From: Pedobacter xixiisoli
GTDB lineage: Bacteria > Bacteroidota > Bacteroidia > Sphingobacteriales > Sphingobacteriaceae
Reading direction: 5' to 3'
Length of the DNA: 64,000 bases
NCBI RefSeq assembly: GCF_900215335.1
Contig: NZ_OCMT01000004.1
Location: 658,926 to 722,925 of the forward strand
Shown here: positions 8,507-16,643 of the stretch, one piece after another
How positions within the stretch are numbered: position 1 is the first letter of the stretch
How the letters are laid out: every line of letters starts with the position of its first letter
Notes under the pieces: model-generated
Seen by the model: only the letters and a program-made list of their open reading frames with translations
The model's database searches: none
What the model was told of the DNA's origin: nothing
Translations under genes and position numbers: made by a program

Positions 8507-9241
8507 CTACTGCCCAATCTGCTGTTTAATCGCATTTTCAGCTTGCAGCACTAATTCTTCCGGATTTTTATCTCCACGTTCTATCGGAGCTAAAACCGTC
8601 CATTTAAGTGGTAACAAAGTATTTAAAGGATAGGAGCCATTGCGAACAATCTTCCAAGAGTTTTCTATGGCCACAGGAACAATAATTGCCGTAGGTACAA
8701 TCTTCAATAAAGTAGCAATACCACCTACCTGAAAAGGTTTCATTTTGCCATCTTTAGCTCTGGTGCCTTCCGCAAAAATCACAGTACTCCAGTTTTTCTC
8801 ATTCATTCGTCGACCTAGCTTAATGATCTCACCGATAGATTGCTTGCTATCTTTACGGTCTATGTTTGCTCCACCGCCATATTTTAAGTTAAAAGAAATA
8901 GAAGGTATCCCTTTGGTTAATTCAATTTTAGAAATAAACTTAGGATGGTGCTTGCGCAAGAACCAGATTAAGCTCGGGATGTCGTACATGCTTTGATGGT
9001 TGGCTACGAAAATGATAGGTCTATCAGTAGGTAATTGCTGGTTATTTTTAAAGCTGATGCCGTTTAGCAAAGTAAACTGCGAATAGGTAAGGAAGAAATT
9101 AAGGATATCTACCGACCACTTGTGTGCAGAATAGCCAAAGAATTTGTAGCATATCCATTGTATGGGCTGGAAAATAACCAGAGATAAACCGAAGGTGAAA
9201 TAAAATACAACGGTAAAAATATAGCCTAAAAGCTTGCTCAT
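8507..9241 (-). CDS. plsC: 1-acyl-sn-glycerol-3-phosphate acyltransferase family protein
   Basis: The 244-residue protein shows the PlsC acyltransferase blocks: an N-terminal membrane helix (about residues 5-28), the catalytic HX4D motif in NHQSMYD near residue 81, the GGGANIDR region and the FAEGTRAKDG substrate-binding block near 154. It would transfer an acyl chain to lysophosphatidic acid in phospholipid synthesis at the inner membrane. It is the third gene of a tight operon with a Nudix hydrolase and a GH16 protein (gaps of 2-3 nt). Other lysophospholipid acyltransferases share these motifs, so the substrate is not certain. Confidence 0.85.
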   Translation of the reverse strand: MSKLLGYIFTVVFYFTFGLSLVIFQPIQWICYKFFGYSAHKWSVDILNFFLTYSQFTLLNGISFKNNQQLPTDRPIIFVANHQSMYDIPSLIWFLRKHHPKFISKIELTKGIPSISFNLKYGGGANIDRKDSKQSIGEIIKLGRRMNEKNWSTVIFAEGTRAKDGKMKPFQVGGIATLLKIVPTAIIVPVAIENSWKIVRNGSYPLNTLLPLKWTVLAPIERGDKNPEELVLQAENAIKQQIGQ

Positions 9242-9244
9242 TAA

Positions 9245-9949
9245 TTATCTTTTATAAGGTGTGTATTTAAATGAATTTACGTACGCAAAGGTAGGAAGTT
9301 TTGCGTTTTTTATACTACCTGCCCACTTCTCAGATTTTGTGGCCCATAAATTAAAAATGACTTGCATCGGTTTGTCTGGAACGGCAGTTGCAGTACGATG
9401 AATAACCTTTCCGTCTACTTCCCACACAATACTGTTGGGTTTCCAGTCAATCACATATGTATGGAAATCTTTAGTCGCATCAAAATTCAGTGAAATTTCT
9501 TTATCATGCGAACGTTTGTCTACCCAATGGTTGAGTGTAACTACTTTTGGAAATTTGCCACTAATCTCGAAATCTATCTCCGTATGATGAGCCGAATTTG
9601 GTCTATATAAAAAGAATGCCGTGATACAGCCTAAAGCATCAGAAGCTTTTAACTTAGCTTCAAAGCGACCATATAAAAACATCCTTTTAGTGCGGAGTTC
9701 GGCTGCGGTATAGTTTTTCTCATGAAGTTTGTTTTGGTGTAGCGAGAGCACAATATTTCCATTTGCTACATTCACATTGTTTTCGGAGAAATGGGCAAGG
9801 TTATTTTCAAAAGTATGATTCTCCGCATACCAATTTCTGTGGTAACCATTCAAGAAATTCTCCTCAAATGAACCTTTTTGCCTTAGCTCATTTTGAGTTT
9901 TGCAGGAGAGGGAAAAGAAGATTAAGGGCAAAGCGCAACGAAAACGCAT
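9245..9949 (-). CDS. Glycoside hydrolase family 16 lipoprotein
   Basis: The 234-residue protein begins with a lipoprotein-type signal (hydrophobic residues 5-13, then LSC with Cys near residue 16). The catalytic signature of GH16, ExDxE, appears as TEIDFEISG in the middle of the chain, preceded by a beta-sandwich with GRFEAKLKA and followed by the DWKPNSIVWEVDG block. GH16 enzymes cleave beta-1,3 or beta-1,4 glucans and algal galactans; which one cannot be told here. It would sit on the outer membrane or face the periplasm. Its placement between a Nudix gene and plsC, with 2-3 nt gaps, is unusual for a polysaccharide hydrolase. Confidence 0.82.
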   Translation of the reverse strand: MRFRCALPLIFFSLSCKTQNELRQKGSFEENFLNGYHRNWYAENHTFENNLAHFSENNVNVANGNIVLSLHQNKLHEKNYTAAELRTKRMFLYGRFEAKLKASDALGCITAFFLYRPNSAHHTEIDFEISGKFPKVVTLNHWVDKRSHDKEISLNFDATKDFHTYVIDWKPNSIVWEVDGKVIHRTATAVPDKPMQVIFNLWATKSEKWAGSIKNAKLPTFAYVNSFKYTPYKR

Positions 9950-9951
9950 CT

Positions 9952-10506
9952 TTAGATCACTCCTTTCTCTATCAAGATATGTACTTTTAATATCGCTGCT
10001 ACGCTTATGCTGTCGGTAATTTCGCCTTCCATTACCATTTGGTAAGCTTTGGCAAACGGTACTTTCATCAATTGTAAATCTTCCGTTTCTTCTGGTTCAG
10101 CTTCGCCCTGCGTTAATTCTTGTGCTAAATAAATAATAGCCAATTCATCACTTACCGAATTAGAAAGATGCATTCTTTGGATTTCGGTTAACTTGCCACA
10201 AATTAATCCAGTCTCCTCTATTAATTCTCTTTTAGCGCTCAATTCTGGCTCGGTACCCATGGGGCCGCCGCCCTCTGGAATTTCCCAACTATAAGCTTTT
10301 AAAGGATAACGGTACTGACCAACTAACCAAGTGTTCTGCTCTTGGTCCAATGGTAATATACCAATGGCTACGTTCTTAAAATGTACTTCGCCGTAAATTC
10401 CTTTGCCGCCCGCAGGGTTAATCACTTGATGTTCGGTAACGCTAATCCAATTGTTATCGTATTTTTCTTCGCTACTTAAGGTTTGCCAAGGGTTTTCTTC
10501 TTTCAT
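9952..10506 (-). CDS. Nudix hydrolase (ADP-ribose pyrophosphatase-like)
   Basis: The 184-residue cytoplasmic protein has a Nudix box ending in RELIEETGL near residue 93, preceded by a GGG turn. The first conserved Glu is shifted by one position relative to the textbook spacing. The upstream segment YRYPLKAYSWEIPEGG is typical of the ADP-ribose/NDP-sugar pyrophosphatase branch. It is the first gene of the operon with the GH16 and plsC genes, and a TACTTTTG box at 10550-10557 on the minus strand is a plausible promoter. Confidence 0.88.
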   Translation of the reverse strand: MKEENPWQTLSSEEKYDNNWISVTEHQVINPAGGKGIYGEVHFKNVAIGILPLDQEQNTWLVGQYRYPLKAYSWEIPEGGGPMGTEPELSAKRELIEETGLICGKLTEIQRMHLSNSVSDELAIIYLAQELTQGEAEPEETEDLQLMKVPFAKAYQMVMEGEITDSISVAAILKVHILIEKGVI

Positions 10507-10549
10507 TGCAGAGGTTAGGAATAGGTATTTTGGTTTGGGAACTTACATA

Positions 10550-10557
10550 CAAAAGTA
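10550..10557 (-). promoter_or_regulatory. -7 box of the Nudix operon
   Basis: The minus strand reads TACTTTTG, an exact match to the Bacteroidota TAnnTTTG -7 element, 43 nt upstream of the Nudix start codon at 10506. Confidence 0.5.
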
Positions 10558-10626
10558 AACAATTAAGTTTTGGTTCCCGAAGTTTCGGGATTTCGTTACC
10601 CTCAACCTTGTTCCTTACTCTTTATT

Positions 10627-13065
10627 CTAATTATTTGGCGGTGGAGGTACTTTTACATTATTGGTTTTCACTTTTGTGAAACGATAGTTTAAGTTGAAGA
10701 CGAAGTTGTTGGTGTTGCTAACCCCGTAAGTATTAGAAAAGAAATTTAAACCTTCATTAAATGTGGCATTTCTCCTTCCTCTAAAAGGGTCGTTAGCACT
10801 TACACGAGCTGTTAGGGTGTTTTTAAAGAATGTTTTTCTAGCTCCAAAACTGGTATTAATGGAAGACCTGTTTCTGCCAATGGCACTTACATTATTGTTA
10901 TAATTTAAATTGGCTTCAAACGCTGTTTTGTAGGGTAGTTGCATTGAAAATCCAGCTCTAGACCTGATACTGATGCCACCTCTGTTTAACGCATTATTTA
11001 GTGCCGAGGTGTAGTTACTCTGGATAATGCTTAGATTTCCGTTGGCAGATATTTTTTTGGTTGGACGGTAGTTGCCAATTAACATCAATGCCACAGAATA
11101 ATTGGTGCCCACATTGTTGAATGTACTTTCGGAAATACCATTAGGATTGACAAATCGATAGCGCTCGATGACTCCGCTGGCCCTAGAGTAGGAAATACGA
11201 GGTGTAAACGACCACTGCTTGCCGAAAGCACCAAAGCTTACATCAAACTGATGCGTAAAAGAAGGGTCTAATTCCGGATTTCCGTAAGAGATATTTAAGG
11301 TGTCGGAGTTATTAATTTGTGGGTTTAGGGTGTTTTCTCTAGGTCGATTAATTCTTACGCTATAAGTGGCGCCAATGTTATACCGTTTCCTGAAAAAACG
11401 GTTTAAAGAGAAGGAAGGGAAGAAACTTAAATATGGACTAACGTTATAGATTTCTCCAGTAGATAAATCGAATTGAACATTGGTATATTCGCTGCGAAGG
11501 GCTGTTTTTGCCGACCAGCCATTCTTGCGGTAATTGTAAGAAACGTATCCCGCTAGGATATTTTCATTGTAGAAAAACTCATTAGTTAACTTATTATCAG
11601 TGTTGTATTGCTGCGTTTTGTAGTTGAAGTTTTCAACCAATAAATCATTCTCATTTTTTCGGTAGTTATAGGCAATACCAAATTCTAACCTATCCCTTTT
11701 ATTGAAAACAGGCTTGTCGTAATCTAAATTGAAATTGATGCCTTGATTCCCGATTTCATTGTCGTTCTGTTGTAAGCTTGGGTTTAGATTAGTAGGGAAT
11801 GCAAAGCTACGCTCGAAGCTGCGGAGCGAATTGTTGCTGTTGGCATTCACGGTAAAGCCAACTGTCAGTTTTCCTCCCGAAGTATCGGTAGTTAGGCTGT
11901 AATCAGTATTAAAAACGAAGTTCCTACTGTTATTGTCTCCAAGGTTAATTTGATTCCTCAGTCGTTTTGTAATTTCTTCTTGATTGATGTAGTAAAAATC
12001 ATTGCCCGACCAGCTATCGCTTTGGTTTAAGTTGTAACTGGTGTTTACACGAAGATTTTGCTTTTTGTTGATGTCCCAATCTAAAGCCAGTCTGAAGTTC
12101 CCTCCATCACTTTCGCTGCGGGCGTTGTTAAACTGGTTATAGTAGAAAGTAGTGTCTGGATTTTGGTAAATGTTCGGGTCTCTATCTTTAAAGAAATTGG
12201 TGCGGTAACTCTCACTACTGCTTTTGTTAATACCAGTTCTAAAAGCACCACCACCAGTAATGCTGTATTTTTGTCCGCGGTAAGAAGCGTTAGCATTGGT
12301 GTTGGTATTGCCCTGTGTGCCTGCAGAAATACCTAAATTTCCGTTAAAGCCAACCTTGAAGCCTTTTTTCATCACGATGTTGATGATACCTTCACCGTCT
12401 GCCGAATATTTAGCAGGTGGATTGGTCATTACCTCAATCTTGTCAATGGCATCTGAAGGAAGTACGTTTAACAAATCGGCAATGTTTGAGGTCATGTAGT
12501 CCGAAGGCTTGCCATCAATGAAAACCCTAGTGCTTCTTTTGCCCGAAATGGTAGTGTTTCCGTCAATATCTACTTCAACCATAGGTACGTTTCTCAGCAC
12601 ATCGGTAGCGGTACTACCTTCTGCCAAAATACTAGAACCCACATTGTAAGTAATTACATCGGCACCAACTTCGATTACAGGTTTTTCTGCGGTAATTACT
12701 ACTTCGTTGAGGTTATTTTGTTCGGTAGCTAGCTTAAGTGTACCTACGTTTTTATCGAAATCAGCTTTGCTTACTATAATTTCGTCAACAAACACTGAAC
12801 CAAAGCCAACATAGCTAACTTTAAGTTTGTAGATGCCAAATTTGATATTGCTAAACCTAAATACACCATTCTCATCTGTTTGAAAGGTGAGCATAGGTTG
12901 TTCTGCACCGCTTTCAAAGACAGAAACAACTGCAAAGGGAATGGGCATTGCGCCAACTTCTTCAATAACTTTACCCCTAATTGTACCTTTATCTGCAGTT
13001 TGAGATTTTGATGATAATGGAAAGATAAAAAAAGAAAAAAGGAGGAGGCAAAGTAAATTCTTCAA
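10627..13065 (-). CDS. Outer-membrane beta-barrel receptor (TonB-dependent family)
   Basis: This 812-residue protein has a signal peptide (about residues 1-21), a carboxypeptidase-regulatory-like domain (about 26-110; GTIRGKVIEE, VSYVGFGSV), a plug domain (about 120-235; TDVLRNVPMVEVD, RVFIDGKP, IEVMTNPPAKY) and a long barrel rich in alternating aromatic strands, ending with an aromatic strand and a Pro/Asn tail. This is the CarboxypepD_reg plus OMP_b-brl_3 architecture. The ligand is unknown, and there is no SusD partner beside it. The only in-frame start near the signal peptide is TTG at 13065. A close structural relative lies upstream at 13233-15725. Confidence 0.88.
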   Translation of the reverse strand: MKNLLCLLLFSFFIFPLSSKSQTADKGTIRGKVIEEVGAMPIPFAVVSVFESGAEQPMLTFQTDENGVFRFSNIKFGIYKLKVSYVGFGSVFVDEIIVSKADFDKNVGTLKLATEQNNLNEVVITAEKPVIEVGADVITYNVGSSILAEGSTATDVLRNVPMVEVDIDGNTTISGKRSTRVFIDGKPSDYMTSNIADLLNVLPSDAIDKIEVMTNPPAKYSADGEGIINIVMKKGFKVGFNGNLGISAGTQGNTNTNANASYRGQKYSITGGGAFRTGINKSSSESYRTNFFKDRDPNIYQNPDTTFYYNQFNNARSESDGGNFRLALDWDINKKQNLRVNTSYNLNQSDSWSGNDFYYINQEEITKRLRNQINLGDNNSRNFVFNTDYSLTTDTSGGKLTVGFTVNANSNNSLRSFERSFAFPTNLNPSLQQNDNEIGNQGINFNLDYDKPVFNKRDRLEFGIAYNYRKNENDLLVENFNYKTQQYNTDNKLTNEFFYNENILAGYVSYNYRKNGWSAKTALRSEYTNVQFDLSTGEIYNVSPYLSFFPSFSLNRFFRKRYNIGATYSVRINRPRENTLNPQINNSDTLNISYGNPELDPSFTHQFDVSFGAFGKQWSFTPRISYSRASGVIERYRFVNPNGISESTFNNVGTNYSVALMLIGNYRPTKKISANGNLSIIQSNYTSALNNALNRGGISIRSRAGFSMQLPYKTAFEANLNYNNNVSAIGRNRSSINTSFGARKTFFKNTLTARVSANDPFRGRRNATFNEGLNFFSNTYGVSNTNNFVFNLNYRFTKVKTNNVKVPPPPNN

Positions 13066-13176
13066 CGTTTGGTTAGGTCTAAATCCATACTAATATATTA
13101 AGAAACTCTTTAAAAACTGAATTTTATGGACACTATATCTCTAGAAAATAATTCCTTAAGTCGGTTGGATAATAAA

Positions 13177-13208
13177 AAACCCTCAAGGTTTAATTTTCTT
13201 GAGGGTTT
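13177..13208. terminator. Rho-independent terminator
   Basis: AAACCCTCAAG at 13177-13187 pairs with CTTGAGGGTTT at 13198-13208. It follows the end of the upstream receptor gene at 13233, read on the minus strand, and ends in an A/T-rich tract. Confidence 0.8.
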
Positions 13209-13232
13209 GATTGAATTATATTAAATATTCTT

Positions 13233-15725
13233 TTAGAAGCTTTCTTCGTCAGAGCGTGGCGCTTCTTGTACTTTTCTCTTCTTTTGTGAGAAATCTGTCT
13301 TTCCGAAACGATAAGAGAAAGTTAATGAACCCATATTACCAGCTCTCATTCTGCTGAACTCAATGAATGAACCAGTATTGGCTTGTGCGTTTCTAGTATC
13401 GTATTCCATTTGGAACTTACGTGTATTGAACAAGTTTCTGATGTTAAAGCTCAAACTCGCTTTTTTGTTCATCAAATCCATTTTTGCACCAGCATCAAAT
13501 CCATACATTGCTTTGAAGGTACCTTGAGCAGTTACTTCATTTGAGCGGTAATCTGCTCTTAATTGCAAGGTAATATTGTAAGGAAGCGTAAAGTTGTTGG
13601 TGATGTTTGCGTTATAAGTTAAACCATCCACATCTGTGGTGCCAAATGCCGCCACGCCTTCAATTTTTCTGTGGTATAAGTTAAAGTTTGAAGTCAAGTT
13701 CCATTTTTTAGAAACATCAAATTTTCCAATTAACTCAACTCCGCTATTTGTGGCGCTGGTTAAGTTTTGAGGAATGGTTAAGTTAACGCCTCCTTCAAGT
13801 TCATATCTGATACGTTGAATCACATCATTCGTTTGACGATAATAAACAGAAGATACCAACGAGAACTTTTTAAAGAACCTGCTGTAGCTAAATTCAAAAG
13901 CATGCACATCTTCAGGCATTAAGTTAACGTTACCTTGACGTTGGTTAATAGGATCCGAAACATCTAGGAAAGGATTGGTATCCCAACCACGTGGACGGTT
14001 AACACGACGGCTGTAGCTTAACTGAAGTTGTTGTTCGTTCTTCAATTTTTGTGTTAAGAAGATACTCGGATATAAACGTCTGTAAGCAACTCTGCCAGGG
14101 GTGTAATTTAGATTTCTGTTCGCATCGTAAGCACCCATCTCTGTTTCTAGTGCTGCATCTTCACCTCTTAAACCTAATTGGTAGCCAAAGTTTTTAATTT
14201 GATTTTGATAGTTTAAATAAACTGCATGAACATAATCTTCACTATTAAAATCATTACTCAAATAACGGCTAAATTCATAAACATTATTGATTAGTGAATC
14301 AGCGATAGTTCTGCTGTCAGATGTACGGAATTGAGTCCTATAACCAGCTTCAATACGTGAAGTTTCTGTTAAAGGTAGCATATAGTCTAACTGGATATTA
14401 TAGTTTTTGTTATCACTTGGCCTAACCGTACGTTGTTGGAAAAATAATGGAGTAATAGCAGCGCCATTTTCAAAATATCTGTCGGTATCAAAAAGTTGGT
14501 AAGTATCATTGCTACCTGTTGCATAACTTGCATTAAAGGTAAGCTCTTCACCTTTTTTCTTCAATTTTTGCACAAAATCTAGACTTAAATCGTAGTTGTT
14601 ACCGTCACGGTCTCTTGTGTTGGTTCTGCTAGAAAGATTTATGGGAGCACTAGCAGGAGTGTATTCGTCAAAGTTTAATAGTTCAACTTCATCACTATTT
14701 CTCACGTTAAAACCTCCAGAAATACTTACAGTGCTTTTTTCTGTCAGGTTATAATCCATACCCAATTTAATGTTGTGACCTTTCTCTAATTCGTTAGAGG
14801 TATTGCTTTGATTTACAAATCCGATGCCTCTTGGTGCAGCTTGGTAAATGGTATTGTTAAATCCGCTACCTGGCCTGTTACCATAACGGTAGCTGTAGTT
14901 GGCATAAAGGTTAACGTTTTTGTTCTGGAAAGCTAAATTGGTAGCAGCATTATAGTTGTCTCTGTTTCCAGCGGTTAAGGCTACAGTACCATTTAACCCT
15001 AACTTTTTGTTTTTCTTTAAAACGATATTGATGATGCCCGTTTGTCCTTCTGCATCGTATTTTGATGAAGGATTGGTAATAACCTCTATCGATTCGATAG
15101 AACTGGCTGGGATAGAAGCTAAAATCTGAGCCACATCGCCACCACCAATTAACGATTGCTTACCGTCAATTAATACCCTAGCATTCGAACCTCTTAAAGA
15201 AATTCCACCATTCATATCGGTTTGTACTGAAGGTACGTTTTGTAAAACGTCGGTAGCAGAACCACCTTCACTTACCACGCTTTGGTCTACAGAAAATACT
15301 TTCTTATCAATACCCAATTGCATTGTAGGTTTTTGACTGGTAACTACCACCTCGTTAAGGATGTTACCTTTTCCCGTTTTCATTTTGATAGTTCCCAAAT
15401 TGATGCTTTTTAGCGCACCTGTTATCGAGATAGAATCTCTAACCATGGTTTGATAACCAATGTAGCTAGCTTTAAAAGTGTATACGCCATTAGGGAGACT
15501 AGGTATAGTGAAATTGCCATCTAAGTCTGATTGAACTGTTCTAACGGCAGCTTTAGTTTTTCTATCGGTAAGTATTGCAGATGCGTATGGGATGGTCTCA
15601 TTAGTTTGGGCATCTACAATTTTGCCACTAATTTTACCAGTATTGCCCGATTGAGCATAAATTTTTACAGTTGTAATACAAAAAACAGCGGCTAATAAAA
15701 GAAATTTGCGCTTAATCCTATCCAT
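13233..15725 (-). CDS. Outer-membrane beta-barrel receptor (TonB-dependent family), second copy
   Basis: The 830-residue protein has the same architecture as the gene at 10627-13065: signal peptide (about 1-24), carboxypeptidase-regulatory-like domain (SGKIVDAQTNETIPYA), plug domain (TDVLQNVPSVQTD, RVLIDGKQS, IEVITNPSSKY) and barrel. The plug motifs of the two proteins match nearly word for word, so they are paralogues, but each has its own leader region and this one its own terminator. The C-terminus is a charged tail after the last barrel strand (SFSYRFGK), about 25 residues long and rich in Lys, Arg and Glu, which is atypical of barrels that end on an aromatic residue. Confidence 0.88.
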   Translation of the reverse strand: MDRIKRKFLLLAAVFCITTVKIYAQSGNTGKISGKIVDAQTNETIPYASAILTDRKTKAAVRTVQSDLDGNFTIPSLPNGVYTFKASYIGYQTMVRDSISITGALKSINLGTIKMKTGKGNILNEVVVTSQKPTMQLGIDKKVFSVDQSVVSEGGSATDVLQNVPSVQTDMNGGISLRGSNARVLIDGKQSLIGGGDVAQILASIPASSIESIEVITNPSSKYDAEGQTGIINIVLKKNKKLGLNGTVALTAGNRDNYNAATNLAFQNKNVNLYANYSYRYGNRPGSGFNNTIYQAAPRGIGFVNQSNTSNELEKGHNIKLGMDYNLTEKSTVSISGGFNVRNSDEVELLNFDEYTPASAPINLSSRTNTRDRDGNNYDLSLDFVQKLKKKGEELTFNASYATGSNDTYQLFDTDRYFENGAAITPLFFQQRTVRPSDNKNYNIQLDYMLPLTETSRIEAGYRTQFRTSDSRTIADSLINNVYEFSRYLSNDFNSEDYVHAVYLNYQNQIKNFGYQLGLRGEDAALETEMGAYDANRNLNYTPGRVAYRRLYPSIFLTQKLKNEQQLQLSYSRRVNRPRGWDTNPFLDVSDPINQRQGNVNLMPEDVHAFEFSYSRFFKKFSLVSSVYYRQTNDVIQRIRYELEGGVNLTIPQNLTSATNSGVELIGKFDVSKKWNLTSNFNLYHRKIEGVAAFGTTDVDGLTYNANITNNFTLPYNITLQLRADYRSNEVTAQGTFKAMYGFDAGAKMDLMNKKASLSFNIRNLFNTRKFQMEYDTRNAQANTGSFIEFSRMRAGNMGSLTFSYRFGKTDFSQKKRKVQEAPRSDEESF

Positions 15726-15821
15726 TTAAATTTAGTTGAGTTGTGTGTGTTAATGAGGGCACAAATCTCGCTCAATAAAAGATTTAAAAAAAGGGCGTAA
15801 CCATTTTATTACAGCTATTTT

Positions 15822-16424
15822 ATGCTTAATTACAGTAATATTTTTGATAAAGAAGCACTAGACTACACTAGTTATAGAAATTTGGTAGACGAGCTTCTGG
15901 CAAAAGGCGAAACCACTGGTACAGATAATTCTGAAGCCATGTTGCACTATTCTAAAATGAATGTACAACGAATGAACAGAGTTGACAAAACTACCGTGTT
16001 AGGTGAAGAACTGCTTTCTACGCTTGAAAAGATTGAAGGTAAGTATCGCTTTTTGGTAATCACCGAAGGTTGGTGCGGTGATGCAGCTCAAATTGTACCT
16101 GTCATCAATAAAGTAGTTTCGGCTGCTCCGGATAAATTTAATTTGAAATTAACTTTAAGAGATAAAAACCTCCCATTAATTGATGCACATTTAACCAATG
16201 GCGGTAGAGCTATTCCTGTTTTGCTGATTTTGGATGAAGAAGGAAATTTAGTGTTGCCTAAATGGGGACCAAGGCCAACCGTATTGCAAAGCTTAATTGC
16301 TGACTGGAAAAAAGATGGTGTAGATATGCCTGAATTAGCAGAGAAACTGCACGGTTGGTACGCAAAAGATAAGACTGTAACTACGCAATACGAATTGAAC
16401 GAGTTGTTAAAGCAGTTGCGTTAA
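15822..16424 (+). CDS. Thioredoxin-family protein with a single active-site cysteine
   Basis: The 200-residue protein resembles the thioredoxin-like group (PF14595-type) of Bacillota and Bacteroidota. A thioredoxin fold is suggested by RFLVITEGWCGDAAQIVPV (Cys near residue 85) and the cis-proline region GGRAIPVLLIL. The second redox cysteine is replaced: the motif reads WCGDA, so it is a one-cysteine protein and cannot act as a normal dithiol reductase. It has no signal peptide, so it is cytoplasmic. It is divergent from the receptor gene at 15725 and appears to be monocistronic. Confidence 0.8.
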   Translation: MLNYSNIFDKEALDYTSYRNLVDELLAKGETTGTDNSEAMLHYSKMNVQRMNRVDKTTVLGEELLSTLEKIEGKYRFLVITEGWCGDAAQIVPVINKVVSAAPDKFNLKLTLRDKNLPLIDAHLTNGGRAIPVLLILDEEGNLVLPKWGPRPTVLQSLIADWKKDGVDMPELAEKLHGWYAKDKTVTTQYELNELLKQLR

Positions 16425-16520
16425 TCGTTTCGTCATTCCCGTGTAGGCTGAAATCTTAAAGCGATAGAAAGCATTTGAGAGCATTACGATTTCCAGTCGA
16501 GCTGGTAATGATATTAATAT

Positions 16521-16632
16521 TTCGTCATTTCGACCGTAGTGGAGAAATCTTTGAACTGTGTATAAGCAAATTCAAAGATTTTGCTTTGCAGAGCTTCGGT
16601 TCTCCATTTCGCTACACTTCAGTCGAAATGAC
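16521..16632. repeat. Palindromic interspersed repeat (BIME-like)
   Basis: GTCATTTCGACCGTAGTGGAG at the left is matched by an inverted, slightly diverged copy ending in GTCGAAATGAC at the right, with a further inverted pair TTTGAA/TTCAAA inside. The same GTCATTTCGA word starts elements at 53081, 63615 and 63819. It lies downstream of the convergent thioredoxin and hisS genes. Confidence 0.75.
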
Positions 16633-16643
16633 TAGAAAAGTGC

